Origin: Cephalothrix spiralis
Lineage: Eukaryota > Nemertea > Palaeonemertea > Archinemertea > Cephalotrichidae
Direction: 5' to 3'
Assembly: GCA_032353305.1 (NCBI GenBank)
Contig: JAUCNG010023342.1
Coordinates: 1 to 14,977 of the forward strand
DNA length: 14,977 nt
The notes beneath the pieces were generated by a model. The model had not been told where the DNA came from. It saw only the letters and a list, made by a program, of their open reading frames with translations, and did no database searches. The translations under genes and the position numbers were made by a program. Below, piece by piece: positions 1-11,600 of this stretch. How positions within the stretch are numbered: the stretch's first letter is position 1; every line of letters begins with the position of its first letter.

Positions 1-78
1 TGACTTTCCCTGACCAATTTTCAATTCCCTGACTTTCCCTGACTTTCCAGGTTTCCCTGACCCCGTAGACACCCTGAG
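1..78. repeat. CCCTGACTTTCC minisatellite fragment
   Basis: The left edge is built from degenerate copies of CCCTGACTTTCC and CCCTGACC, with at least four recognisable units, and ends in GTAGACACCCTGAG. The array is cut by the window edge, so its full length and any parent element are unknown. It looks like the inner or terminal array of a dispersed animal repeat, but no terminal structure is visible to assign a class. Confidence 0.6.
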
Positions 79-113
79 TCCTTAGTATTGGGTGTAGGTA
101 GATTAAAAACTGG

Positions 114-145
114 AACATTTATTGCACATGTGTGCAATAAATGTT
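114..145. repeat. 32-bp near-perfect palindrome
   Basis: Arms of 15 bp, AACATTTATTGCACA and its exact reverse complement, flank a 2-nt centre (TG). It could form a tight cruciform or RNA hairpin. No flanking duplication was noticed, so it is described only as a palindrome. Confidence 0.8.
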
Positions 146-373
146 AGCAAACAAGACATGTGACTTGTCTCAAGTGTTCCTGGGTGAAAAGTTTGTATGA
201 GCTGCCGCACGAGACTGCCACGACCAAAATTTAGTGGGAAAACGAGCTACGGATTTCACCAAAAAGCCCAAGATTTATTGCCCCGAATTTGAAGTATTTC
301 ATAGATGATCTTCGCGAAATATTCAGCCACCAGCCGCACCTATTTCAAAATAATTTTGACAACTTTTTTTTAG

Positions 374-432
374 GTCCTCAAATTTTTTGACGACCTTTTT
401 TTAAATTTTAGGTCATCAAAATTTTTGATGAC
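374..432. repeat. Paired dyad repeats GGTCxTCAAA...TTTGAxGACC
   Basis: Two adjacent related blocks, 374-396 and 411-432, each carry a dyad. The second contains GTCATCAAAA, one T, then its exact reverse complement TTTTGATGAC (412-432). The first is a diverged version with the same layout. They sit between the two larger TGAGCTGC-type repeats at 198-226 and 539-574, so the 198-574 stretch may be the remnant of one structured element. Confidence 0.5.
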
Positions 433-2437
433 TAGTTGAGTTCAAAGTAGCCGTGTTTAAAAGTTGAATTTACCGCGACCGCCGCGTCAAAATTACCTGG
501 GTTGCCGCGAATCCTCAAAACGTGACAGTTCAAACGATGTGAGCTGCTGCGTGAGATATTGCCCTATAACGACCAGCTAACCCTCACTATTAAATTTATT
601 TAAGCTCACTTGAAGTCACTACGAGCATATATACCTGTATTACTTTATGGATGCCCCTTATCATACACTTTCAAAGAAACTATAGATCTTAATTTAAAAA
701 GTATCAAAACATACCTTGTACCCTGAAAGATGCTTTGAAAGTATACCCAGTTCAGGTGGCCAAATGTAAACAGACGTTTGAAAACTAAATATCCCGTCTA
801 AACTAGTCCCAATAAAGATCAAAATTTGCAGAAGCACTGTGCACTTCATCCTTGTTAATGTTATAGTTCAGACTGTAAAAAAGCACGGTAGTGTGTTATC
901 ATTTAAACAATGCACAATCCGTCTGAAATATGCATTGGAATAAATTCATTTTTCACTTTTCTGATGGGATCGGATAAAACGCAGACTTTTAGGACAAAGC
1001 ATAATTAAGAAACAAATGTTCTTTCTAGAAGTCTAATTGGTATTTTTTAGTTCTTTAACTCATGTAAGTGATTCATAAGCGTAAATAATATAGATAGATG
1101 ATCTTAATTACAACAAAAAATGATTCTGAAAGGTCTTGCGCTGCCATATAATGAGTTCTAAAAAAATATAGGTTTTATATAAGTGCCATTCCACGAGGCG
1201 ACTAGTTCCACCGCAAAATATAATCTCTTACACCGGAGAATCACTAATAGATCGTGAGATTATTTCATCATTAGAAAAGGTTCCTTCTGAACACTATCCG
1301 TGACTCCACGCATAAAAAAAACAACTTTGAAATGTTATATTTAATAACTTGCTGCTATACTGTAAATGTTTAATAGTGTTAACTTAAACTGATTACCGAA
1401 GTCGAATAAACAGTTAAGTTCAAAATTCAAATTTTTAAATTAGTGGTGACCTGGGACAAAGTGGGAGTGGGACAGAAAAATTAGAGAATTGAAAATTTAA
1501 AATTTTTAAATCGTAAAAATTACAAACACGTCGAGTTCCGAGTCTTCCACAATTTCAATGCTAGATTGCAGTGGCGCAGCAATTATAGTCATTGATCAGT
1601 AGCAATTAAAAATTAAATCATTTTATCTATATGAAAAAACTTTGAAAAAGATTTATCTAAAAGTCCAATAAGTCCGGACCGAGTTTTGTATATATCGGAA
1701 AAATTCTTTCACTGGTGCATGCGCCTGGTTGTCATCTGTTTTAAACTAGTCTGTGGTGTTTTGAGTTTGCAAACTGAGGTTGTCGATGATAAAATACTAA
1801 TTTGTGTACCACTAAAGGTCTGGCCTGACCCTGGTTAGTTGTTTAGTTTTTAAACTGAAATTGTTGGTTGATTATCCACTTCTTTAGACTTAACTGTGTC
1901 AGACACAGTCACTGTCAGTAGTAATCATTGTAATAGCTTTAGTACCGTAGTAAATATCAATGATCTTTATAAAAAATTACAGATATTAATTAATACACAT
2001 GTATTATTGTATTAATACATGGTAGAACAGACAAAGTCAAACTGGCCATATTTCTAGTTTTGAATTTACATCCTGTTGGCCATACGTGTATATCATTCCA
2101 TGAGGGTATACCTTGAGATACAGAAATGTAAATCGATGGAGACCCGGCCTGATCTTGTTTTATCATGGTGAAAATTTTATTGAAATAAATAAATTAATTG
2201 ATGATAAATGTCACCATGATCATTCAAAATTATTCATGGTATGATGCTCAAGGAAATACCCCTACAGTACAATCAAGAAACTTAGGAGCCAAATTTTATA
2301 GTATAAGCAAAACAAACTTTTACACTGAGTACCTTGCAAAATTAGTTCAAAAACTCGACTTGAAATGGCTGCATGCAAAAACCTTATCAATTCAGTTTCT
2401 AAAATTGCTGCATTTTCATTTCAGTATAAAATTGGTT

Positions 2438-2654
2438 ATGGAGAAAAGGAAAAACTGTGCTGTTCAACAGAAGATTCCCTGTGTATTTTCAACAACAGTG
2501 GTACAAGAACAGTCTGGGAAAAGATCTAATCAGTCATATAAAGTTATTGCTACTGATGTGATAAATCCATCTTTTGAACCATTTTTATCTAAAGGCACAG
2601 CAGTTCCTTCTGAAAAAGTTGATGGCACATGTGTTTATATTGCAGAGCATCATG
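2438..2654 (+). CDS. RLIG1: RLIG1 coding exon 1 (residues 1-73, phase 1 exit)
   Basis: This exon encodes the N-terminus and the nucleotidyltransferase motif I. IPCVFSTT begins at residue 13, and SEKVDGTCVYI places the adenylated lysine at residue 60. The exon ends in CATG before the donor GTAAGG at 2655, splitting a glycine codon. The frame stays open through the donor into the intron 1 element until 2728, which is chance read-through. An in-frame 80-residue upstream extension to 2198 has no resemblance to the family and is probably not translated. Confidence 0.93.
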
Positions 2655-5600
2655 GTAAGGTCTTCTTTTTATTGACTAATATACGACTAAATATACACAG
2701 GTTTATGGAACCCCGCCTCAGAAGTTAAATTTGCATTTTTTTCTCAAAAATAATTTTAAGGTTCCCAAAAAGGGTTGAACCCGGTATTTTCTGATGCGCA
2801 TGGTCAAATACAATGATAAGATACTATTTTCAATATAGATTTTTTCGAAAAATTGTATTGGCCCCATGGCACAGCACTTGTTATTGATGTTGCACCTGGG
2901 GGTGGGAATATTGTAATAAGCCGTGAGGCTATTAATCGCAATAAATAATTGAATTGGCCAAACTGGTCTGAAGGTTGGACGCCAAAGGTTCCATAAACCT
3001 GTGTATACTAATCAACTTTAAAAGAATCGAATCCTGAAGTATAACTTAACCTTATTTTCATGTTATTTATATAATTCAAATTCTACCATTGCATGCAAAT
3101 TTAAATATCATTTACATGGACAATTTTCTTATTCTCTTTATATGAAATAAACACTAGCTAACTTTTGAAAAACTCTGAATATTGAATCGTCTCCTTTCTC
3201 TCTCTATTAGGAAAGCCATGGCTTTGGGCAAGGTTAGATAGAAAACCAAATAAAGTTGCTGACCGTAAATTCAAGAAATTCAAAACTGAATATCATTCAT
3301 GGAAGTGCAGCGGTTGTACTGGTCCAGAACCGACATTCACCTGGACAGCAGAGGATTTAAAGGTAATGTTGGATCCATACATAGTACTATTTTTTTTAAA
3401 TATTTCTTATAAAGCTAGCTCTAAAATATCAATCAAAATGGAGCATTATATTTGTTACTTTATTTTATCAACACTTGGTATGTTTATCAGTACCTCTAGT
3501 AAACGAGAGGCCAGTATCCGCATTACTGAACGGGTATAAATAAATCATGGGAAAAGCCTGTACTTTGACATTGTAGTTTATCAAGTACAATCTTATATCA
3601 TTGCAACGTTTTTGCTTCAGGAAGTTCCGTCTGAATGGATACCCGCTTTAGGAGTAAAAATTGTGAATGGAATGCCCCATCCTGATGATAATGGACATAT
3701 ACCAGGTAAGATTCTGTCATTCGTATTCACAATGGCCAGTTTATCACAGAATTGTTTTCATTTATGTTTACAAATTTAACATCGGTGCTAAGGATATGCA
3801 TTATTTTGGCGGTTCATCATGTATGTCCTTCGATGATATCCGTTTTTTGCGTCTAATGCCGTAGATCTGTATATTGGTCTTGAAGGTTTTCACAGTGATG
3901 TTCAGTAGAATAGGTGAAATAGGAGCTCAGAGGTGTGTCCTCTTTTGCAATGTTCAGCAAGGCTAAATTCATTTCATCGAGCATACTTGACAGACTTGGT
4001 TTATTCCTGTCTTCTCGCTGTAAATCGGAAAGAATTCTACCTAGTGTCTCAGCACATTCACCTGCTGCTGGTCTATCAGAAGGACCAAAAGCTGTCAATG
4101 CTTCTGTCATTTGTTTGATTTCTTCAGGAGGCTTCACTATCTCAAAAAACCTCTTCATATCTTGAACTTTACTATATGGTGTTCCGCTTGTCATCTCCAG
4201 CATCATTATACCAAGGTTATAAACATCACTCTTCGAAGAATAGTTATACCGCTTCAGTTCTCTTCTGATTTCGGGGGCACAGTATGCTCGAGTACCTTTC
4301 CAACGCCTTGTTTCTTCGTGATCACTTTCAATAATGTCAGCTAATCCAAAATCAGCTATTTTAACAATGTCATCATTTGATAGCATGACGTTTTGCAACT
4401 TCAAGTCTTTGTGAACAACTGAATTCGAATGAAGAAACGCCACACCTGTATGCATCTGTTGACTGACTCGTAACACGTTTTGAAGACTATATTTGTACTT
4501 CTGGTGTTCTTTTCCTAGTTTGCTTGGATTTCGGTCATTATCCTCCCCATTTTTTATAAAGTGCTGATACAAATCGTCTTTACATAACTCCATCAAAATG
4601 CGAAGGGAAAAGAATTCACCATCTGGCCTCAAATCTAGGCCCAAAAAACGCACAACATTTGTATGGGAATAATTAAGCATCTTAGTTGCTTAGTCTCTAT
4701 ACGATTTTGCTAATTCTTGAGGGGTGTAGGAAGAATGCAGACTGCCTCCCGAACCGTCTGATTTTAAAGTTCTGAGCTCTAAAACTTTAACAGCAATGTG
4801 ATGATTGTGAACTTCTGAGAAATATTTGTAGACTTTGCCAAATCCCCCTTGCGCTATGAATTCATCGTACTTAGAATCGATTATTTCATCCTTAAAGTAT
4901 ATATCGTACGGAATAATTGATAAACCTCTTGCCAACAATCTGGTAAATTGGTTTTTGATAACAAAATGGCGACATTCTGATGATTCGATTTTGATGTTTT
5001 CATCCGATTGCAGCAATATCACATAATACTGATATAGCTTTGGTGCTAAATTCTGATATTTCTCTACTTCTTTAATAACAAATTCATATGTGTCTTTTTT
5101 TATGTAAGTCTTAAATGATTCAATAACTCTTATGCATTTGCGGGCTTTTAGAAGATATACATCTAATTCATTCTGGTTAAGATATTCAGTGTTTTGATGA
5201 AGTTTTTGAGCACATTGGGGTAATCCAACGAAGCCTTCATTTTTTGAGGCCATGTTCATTAATTCTAAAAAGTTGTGACAATGACCTCCAATAATACTAC
5301 AAATTAGTGCAGTATATATCAGATTTTGTTCTATTCTTATAAAAAAGAATGTTATGTCTAAATATCCATTTAAAGAAGCTACCCAGAGAGCGTGTTTTAT
5401 GTTGCTCAGATAATTATGATTTTCATGATACCTGAGTGAGTTAATTAAAGTTTTTACCACTTGATAATGCCCGTTTTCCGCTGCGCTAATTACAGATGAC
5501 CAACCATCACTTGCATTAGCATTAAACTCTAAAAGTTTTCTCACAACTTGATCATGCCCATTTCGCGATGCAATAGATAATGCAGTCGTTTCATCATCCA

Positions 5601-8600
5601 GATGTAAATTAACATCGGCGCCTGCTTTTAAAAGTTCTTCAACTACTTTTAAATGACCATATTGAGATGCTCTCATTAATGGTGACCAACCATCACTATT
5701 TGCTTGATTTGCATTAGCATTAAACTCTAAAAGTTTTCTCACAACTTGATCATGCCCATTTCGCGATGCAATAGCTAATGCTGTCGATCCATTATCTAGA
5801 GTTAAATTAACATCAGCGTCTAATTTCAAAAGTTCTTCGATTACCCTTAAATGACCATTTTGAGATGCTATCATTAAGGGTGTACAACCATCGCTCTCTG
5901 CTTGATTTGCATTAGCGTTAAACTCTAAAAGTTTTTTAGCAACTTGATCATTCCCATTTCGCGATGCAAAAGATAATGCCGTCGCACCATTATCCAGAGT
6001 GATATTAACATCAGCGCCTGCTTTTAAAAGTTCTTCAACTACTTTTAAATGACCGTTTCCAGTTGCTATCATTAATGGCGGTGACCGACCATCAACTTTA
6101 AAAGTTTATTAACAACTTGATCATGCCCATTTCGCGATGCAATAGTTAATGCTGTCGATCCATTATTCTGAGTCAAATTAACATCAGCACCTAATTTTAA
6201 AAGTTCTTCGATTACCCTTAAATGACCATTTTGAGATGCTATCATTAATGGTGTCCAACCATCGTTCTCTGCTTGATTTGCATCAGCATTAAACTCTACA
6301 AGCTTTTTTACAACTTGAACGTAGTCGTTTCGCGATGCAATGGATAATGCTGTCGCTCCAGTATCAGAAGTCAAATGAACATCAGAGCCTGCTTCTAAAA
6401 GTTCTTCAACTACTTTTAAATAACCACTTTGAGATGCCATCATTAATGGTGACCAACCATCGCTATTTGCTTGATTTACATTAGCTCTAAACTCTAAAAG
6501 TTTTTTGACAACTTGATCATGCCAATTTCGTGATGCAATAGATAATGCTGTCGCTCCATTATCCAGAGTCAGATTAACATCAGCGCCTGCTTTTAAAAGT
6601 TCTTCAGCTACTTTCAAATAACCACTTTGAGACGCTATCATTAGTGGCGACCAACCATCGGTATCTACTTCATTTGCATTAGCATTAAACTCTAAAAGTC
6701 TTTTGACAATTTGATCATGCCCATTTTGAGATGCAATAGATAATGCTGTCGCTCCGTCTTCTAGAGTCAAAGAAACATCAGCGCCTGCTTTTAAAAGTTC
6801 TTCAACTTCTTTTAAATGACCCTTTTCAGATGCTATCATTAATGGTGACCAGCCATCGCCCTCTGTTTGATTAGCATTAATCTCTGAAAGTTCTTTGAAA
6901 ACTTGATCATTCCCATTTTGCTCCATCACTATCACTCCATCATTTTGCTCCATCACTGAGCATCCGCGCCTGCTTTTAAAAGTTCTTCAACCACACTTTA
7001 AAGTGACCTAATTTGTAAATCTGTACAACCTCCAATGGCAATAGCATCTATACCCTGTCCCACTATAAATCGCTTATTAGCGCCATTTAAGGCGGTAATA
7101 TGCCGAGTGAGCATACCACACACTGCGAGAAAAAACTGTATCGTGTGATGAAGTGTCTCTTTTATATCTATTTTTAGTCCTGTTTTTCTCACCCGTATGC
7201 CTATCACACATCTTGAACAATAACAAAACAATTGAAAGGGTACATAATCCAAAAGCTTAATGCATGCATTATTTCCAAAATCCCTCGGCCATTTCTAGAC
7301 GTGACCGTATGTTATTTTTATAATGTCCACGACACAAGAAGAAAATCAATAAATCAAAAAATTCGTGTCTAAAAGTCAGTTGTGTTCAATGGTTTTTGTT
7401 ATATAGAACAAATTTTACCCCCTACTTGAATTATATCTTTGTATACTAAGGTCGTTATTGAATGCATTTTGGCTGAAAGATTTATTGTTATCATTTGTTG
7501 AGTTTTACAAATAGTAGATATGTGTCATATGTGTATAAAAGTATACATACATTTCAATTTCTCTCAACTAAAATCGTTCATTAATTAATTTAATTTGTAA
7601 ATTTTCGGTGTGCATTAAAGTTTCATTGAATAGTGAATACCTTGATACAAAACGTTTTGTTGAACTACTTTGAATTCAATTCCTTTGTTATGTAATTGAG
7701 CTTATTTACAAAATCATACCATTATAGTCACAATTCGTACGCATAAATTGTCGTTCTTTTTAAAAGTGCAGTATTGCGGACTGAATAACTAATTGTGGAT
7801 CCCCAAAAAGTCCTATTAATTCTATTTTTCTGTATTTTAGGTTGGGTTCCAGTTCTTCCTGATAACAGGCAATACTTATGGCATTTATCAGCAGTAGATC
7901 TGAAATTAGGATTAGCATTAATATTAAGGTATGTCATTTTTCAGTATGTCGGGTATGTCACTTCAGAGTTAGAATGTTTTTTGTCGAAAAAATAACATCA
8001 TAATTTGCATTTGTTGCAAAGGACGGATGTTAGGGGAAATAAGTGCACTTGGCTCAATTAATGGGATCAAACTAGTACCATAAATATATCAGTATAAATA
8101 TGAATTTTTTCTTTATTATTGAGTACTGCTGACTGTTATAGGGATGTATTTTTAACTCCGACCATCTCCGACCAATCATAAAATTTACGAAAAACAAATC
8201 CCAGATGTAGAACGAGTCAAGTGAGAATCAGGAAGGTAAACAATCTTTATCGTTAAACAGCTGGTTAATCGATTCTCAAGTCTCTCAAACTCGGTCTATA
8301 AATATATATTGTTTGCACGAACAGGTTAATTTGATCTATATCAAATTAGTATGGGAATTTTCGAAGTTGAATATTTATACTGATATATTTATGCTAGTAC
8401 CCATGTTTGATAGATAAACATCTAACCTATTATTTATGACAAAAGTAAAATTAATTTTTATTGAGAAACTGAAAATTACAGGGCGCCTTTTGATAGGTAG
8501 GATGGCAGAGTAGTCAATGTCACATTATGACGTCGTCTCCTGACGTTATGATTAGGCTATACGACAGAAGTTGCTGGAAAATAGTACATATTTGCCCGCT

Positions 8601-11600
8601 CAGCTAGGCCGCCGAGAGCGAAACCTGGCCCCATAGCAAATCCGAAACCTGCCCCTTACAACCAATTTACAACATTAAAGAGGGTCTGGAAGGGTTTTTC
8701 GTAAACCGTAAAACGTATCGTAAAACGGTCGTAAAACGTAAAACAATGTATTTCAAGAAACGTAATCGTAAACCGTAAAATACGATTATTCGTAAACGTA
8801 AACCGTAAATCGACTATAATCCCGTAATCGTAAAGCATAAAAAGCTTTTTAGGTGAAACAACGTAATCATAATCCGTAATCTAGATAATTTTCCGTAAAC
8901 GTAAACCGTAATAGTAATATATCATAGCGTAAAACGTAAATTGGTTCAGTGTTATCTATGAAAACTGCAATAACATGTTTTTTTTTTGTTAGGCACCGCG
9001 CTTTTCGGATCGAAAATTGCTCTCAAAACTCTTGAAATTCACTGTCATAATTCACAAAAAAGGTAAAATGCTACTGAAATTCCGTAAACGTAAAATAGGC
9101 AAAATTTGCGACCGTAAACGGGACCCCCCCCTTCCAGACCGTCATTAAATAGGTACGTTGGGTATACATTTTTTATAGGCCGCAGGCCGGCCCCTTTCAG
9201 CCCAGTCACGTTTTAACTACGTGGAGTAATACTTTGTCTCTCCTTCGGGGTAAACCCGGTTAGCATCGGTATAAAAAATAGCAAGAGTAAAAAATTATAT
9301 TTACTCCGGCCTCATAGTTCTCATAAAAAATTAGCATATGATAAAATGTAATTAAAATGATAGAAAAAGGGGTCAAAATTTGTCTCGCCTTGCTCCGCTC
9401 AGCTCATCATTTTAATATTAAAGTTAAGTAATGATAGGGTACGTGAAAAATGAAAAACAGATTTAGAGTTTATTAAATGTATTTATTTAAAATTTGCGGT
9501 ATTTTAGATAATATTATTTGTAACCAAATCTCCCTAAGATGTTGCAAATTTCCTCATATATTTCCTCAAAAGTGACTATGAGGCAGCGTGTGCTCTTGAA
9601 AATAGATTATAGTGCGCGGATGCACGATTACCTGCATATATACGATACGAAATAATTTTATAAGCTCACGTTTCGTTCCTTATTATCGTCATAATTTACT
9701 GTTTAGCTGCAATTTTATTTTTAACTTTTAAGGCCCGCTCCAGAAATCGGTGAATTGGAAATGACAACCGTTCCTTTATCAAATTTGCTGTCACAGACGC
9801 TTGAACTAGTCGGTACAAATGTAAATGCTAATGGTTACAGTAAGTATATCCTTTATTTAAATTTCATTTTATACAATATGGTAGCGTTAGTCTTTCGACT
9901 ATCAGCTACCAACTATAGTGACCGAATGATCAGATTATACCTCTCGTTAACCAGAGTAGACATGATCAAGATGTTTGTTTTTTTAGATTATTCTTCTTTT
10001 TTACCTTTTTGATTTATTATACAGATTTTTTCATTTTTCCATTTAAAAAATCTTTTGTACATTTTCATTTGCTTTTTTAACTTTTAATATACTTATTTTA
10101 TATTTGATTAAAAAAAATTTAATTTTTTTCGTAATATATAAAATAATTGTAAATACTGTTCTAAAAATTATCAATGTGCTATGATTTGTTTTTTGAAAAT
10201 AAAAATATCAATTATAATCAAAAAATTGAATGGATGCTCATTATCACCTTAAATTTACTCTTTTTCGAACGTTTTATTTTATTTTCCCGCCTCTGGGTTT
10301 TCTGGGGGGCAAATCCGTAATCAAAATAATAAAGGACCAACGTTGCAAAGCTTTAATATCTGCTACTCTCAGCAAATACTTTCATCTCAATAGAATGCCA
10401 TAGACTAAGTACCCCAGACAGTGCACCAGGGAATATGTTTGTGTTAGATTAGAGTAGCGCCTCCTGGTGTAGGATATGTGGTAATGTAGGCATATTTACA
10501 ACGAGGTTCTAAATTTAACAAATGTTTTTTACAAAATTATTTTATGAAATAGTAAAAACTAAAATACTTTTATACAATTTATCATGTTGACAGAAGTCTA
10601 TTTTATCTATTTCAAATTTAATAAAACATAATAGACACGGACTAAAATTATTATTACCACATATCCTTCACCAAGTGGCAGCACCTGATGAACTCGCTTA
10701 ACTTGGATAAACGACAGATCGATATGCCGTGTTTATGTTTAATAGTCTATGAGAATACTATGTATAATCAAACCAAAATCGGATAATCGTATCCTCTTTT
10801 AAATTTAAAATGTTTCTCTGCGCCAGTAGAATTAAATTAATTGTCTTCTATTTTCAGATCTTGGCTCGAAAGCAGCACCATTGCATTTCTTAGTGCAGCA
10901 TGGAATCATTCCTGTCGAAGATTTACCAGAAGATATAGATTTCGTCTCAATGACGGAATGGTTCAACGGAACTAGTGCGGGGAAGCTAGAAGGCTTAGTA
11001 TGGCATTGCGAAGGTGAAAGACTGTTCAAGGTAAACAATAATTTTTGATATGGTCGCCATTGGTCGGTGTACGTTCACCTCTAAAAAAGCATCCGAGTTT
11101 TTGGGATTCCGAAATCCAACACTGGATTCACCGGTTAAAGTGGATTCCGGCTGAATTACTTTCCGCTGATTTTATACCAGGATTCCGCATATTTTGACCG
11201 GATATCGGTCAGATTTCTTGGATTCCGCGGAATCCGGCATGAATATAAGTGTCGCGATATATTGAGGGGGTCTGTGGTTGAAAATATCGAAACTGTCAAA
11301 TCAAACCGTCAACTTGTCCATAGGAGACCATAGGACGATTTGAAATTATCCAACTCAAGCAATCTAAATTGATTAAACTTTAAAAAATTGAATTCTTAAG
11401 AAATTGTGAATACTTTTGAAATTGAAACCAACTTCATTTAAGAATTATTAACTATAAACAGTTTTTGTCAGTTCATGTGCTTTATAGTTAACAAAATTGA
11501 TGTGAACGTCTCTATAGTCCGAATGTTCTATAGTCCGAAGGTTCTTTAGTTCGATAGTCCGAAGATTTAGGTACGGAATTTTGACTTGGGATTTGTTTCG

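Larger units (their letters stand above)
79..2437. other. 5' flank of RLIG1, non-coding
   Basis: No open frame here resembles a protein I recognise. The stretch is AT-rich. It holds a 32-bp palindrome (114-145), two diverged copies of a TGAGCTGC-GC-GAGA block (about 198-226 and 539-574) and a pair of dyad repeats (374-432). The RLIG1 promoter and 5' UTR must lie somewhere in this flank or further left, but I see no CpG-rich block or convincing TATA/initiator that fixes the transcription start. An in-frame open stretch runs from 2198 into exon 1, and an AG acceptor-like CATTTTCATTTCAG ends at 2424, so a 5' UTR intron is possible. Confidence 0.55.
3853..7020 (-). pseudogene. Ankyrin-repeat/protein-kinase pseudogene, intronless, antisense in RLIG1 intron 3
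   Basis: Three large fragments in order on the minus strand form one gene: ankyrin repeats (about 7020-5400), a roughly 150-residue linker, and a kinase domain (4869 to about 3940) with a short tail ending at TAG 3853-3855. No intron is needed anywhere. Frame is lost at the 5' end (6957-7020), at a 28-bp deletion near 6100 and at a TAA (4690-4692). The kinase motifs themselves are intact. The architecture (ankyrin N-terminal, kinase C-terminal) recalls TNNI3K-type kinases, but I cannot name a family. Intronless structure suggests a retrocopy or a member of an intron-poor family. No poly(A) tract or target duplication was found at its edges. Long remaining frames indicate recent decay. Assembly error or polymorphism at the breaks cannot be excluded. 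Confidence 0.85.

Noticed and set aside
2198-2728. 176-codon open frame as a protein of its own
   Set aside because: Only its middle part (2438-2654) is conserved; the end is intron 1 and element sequence, the beginning has no family similarity.
2770-2786. tRNA-derived SINE from the GGTTGAACCC box
   Set aside because: No A box or cloverleaf, and the surrounding ends are those of a TA-flanked inverted-repeat element.
3853-4680. Stand-alone kinase starting at 4680
   Set aside because: Such a start lacks the glycine loop and ATP lysine, which lie in the same frame just upstream of the TAA.
6072-6072. ATG at 6072 as the start of a separate 460-residue ankyrin protein
   Set aside because: It is the methionine of the repeat's SPLM motif just after a 28-bp deletion; the repeat array continues upstream in another frame.
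5400-6960. CRISPR-like regular repeats at about 198 bp
   Set aside because: The repeats are coding ankyrin units in an animal gene with no spacer structure.
8656-8838. Minus-strand frame rich in RFT residues
   Set aside because: Translation of the CGTAAAC minisatellite.
9755-10012. 85-codon frame as a small gene
   Set aside because: It is RLIG1 exon 5 read through its donor GTAAGTA into the intron.
10832-11038. Minus-strand 68-codon frame
   Set aside because: Antisense shadow of RLIG1 exon 6.
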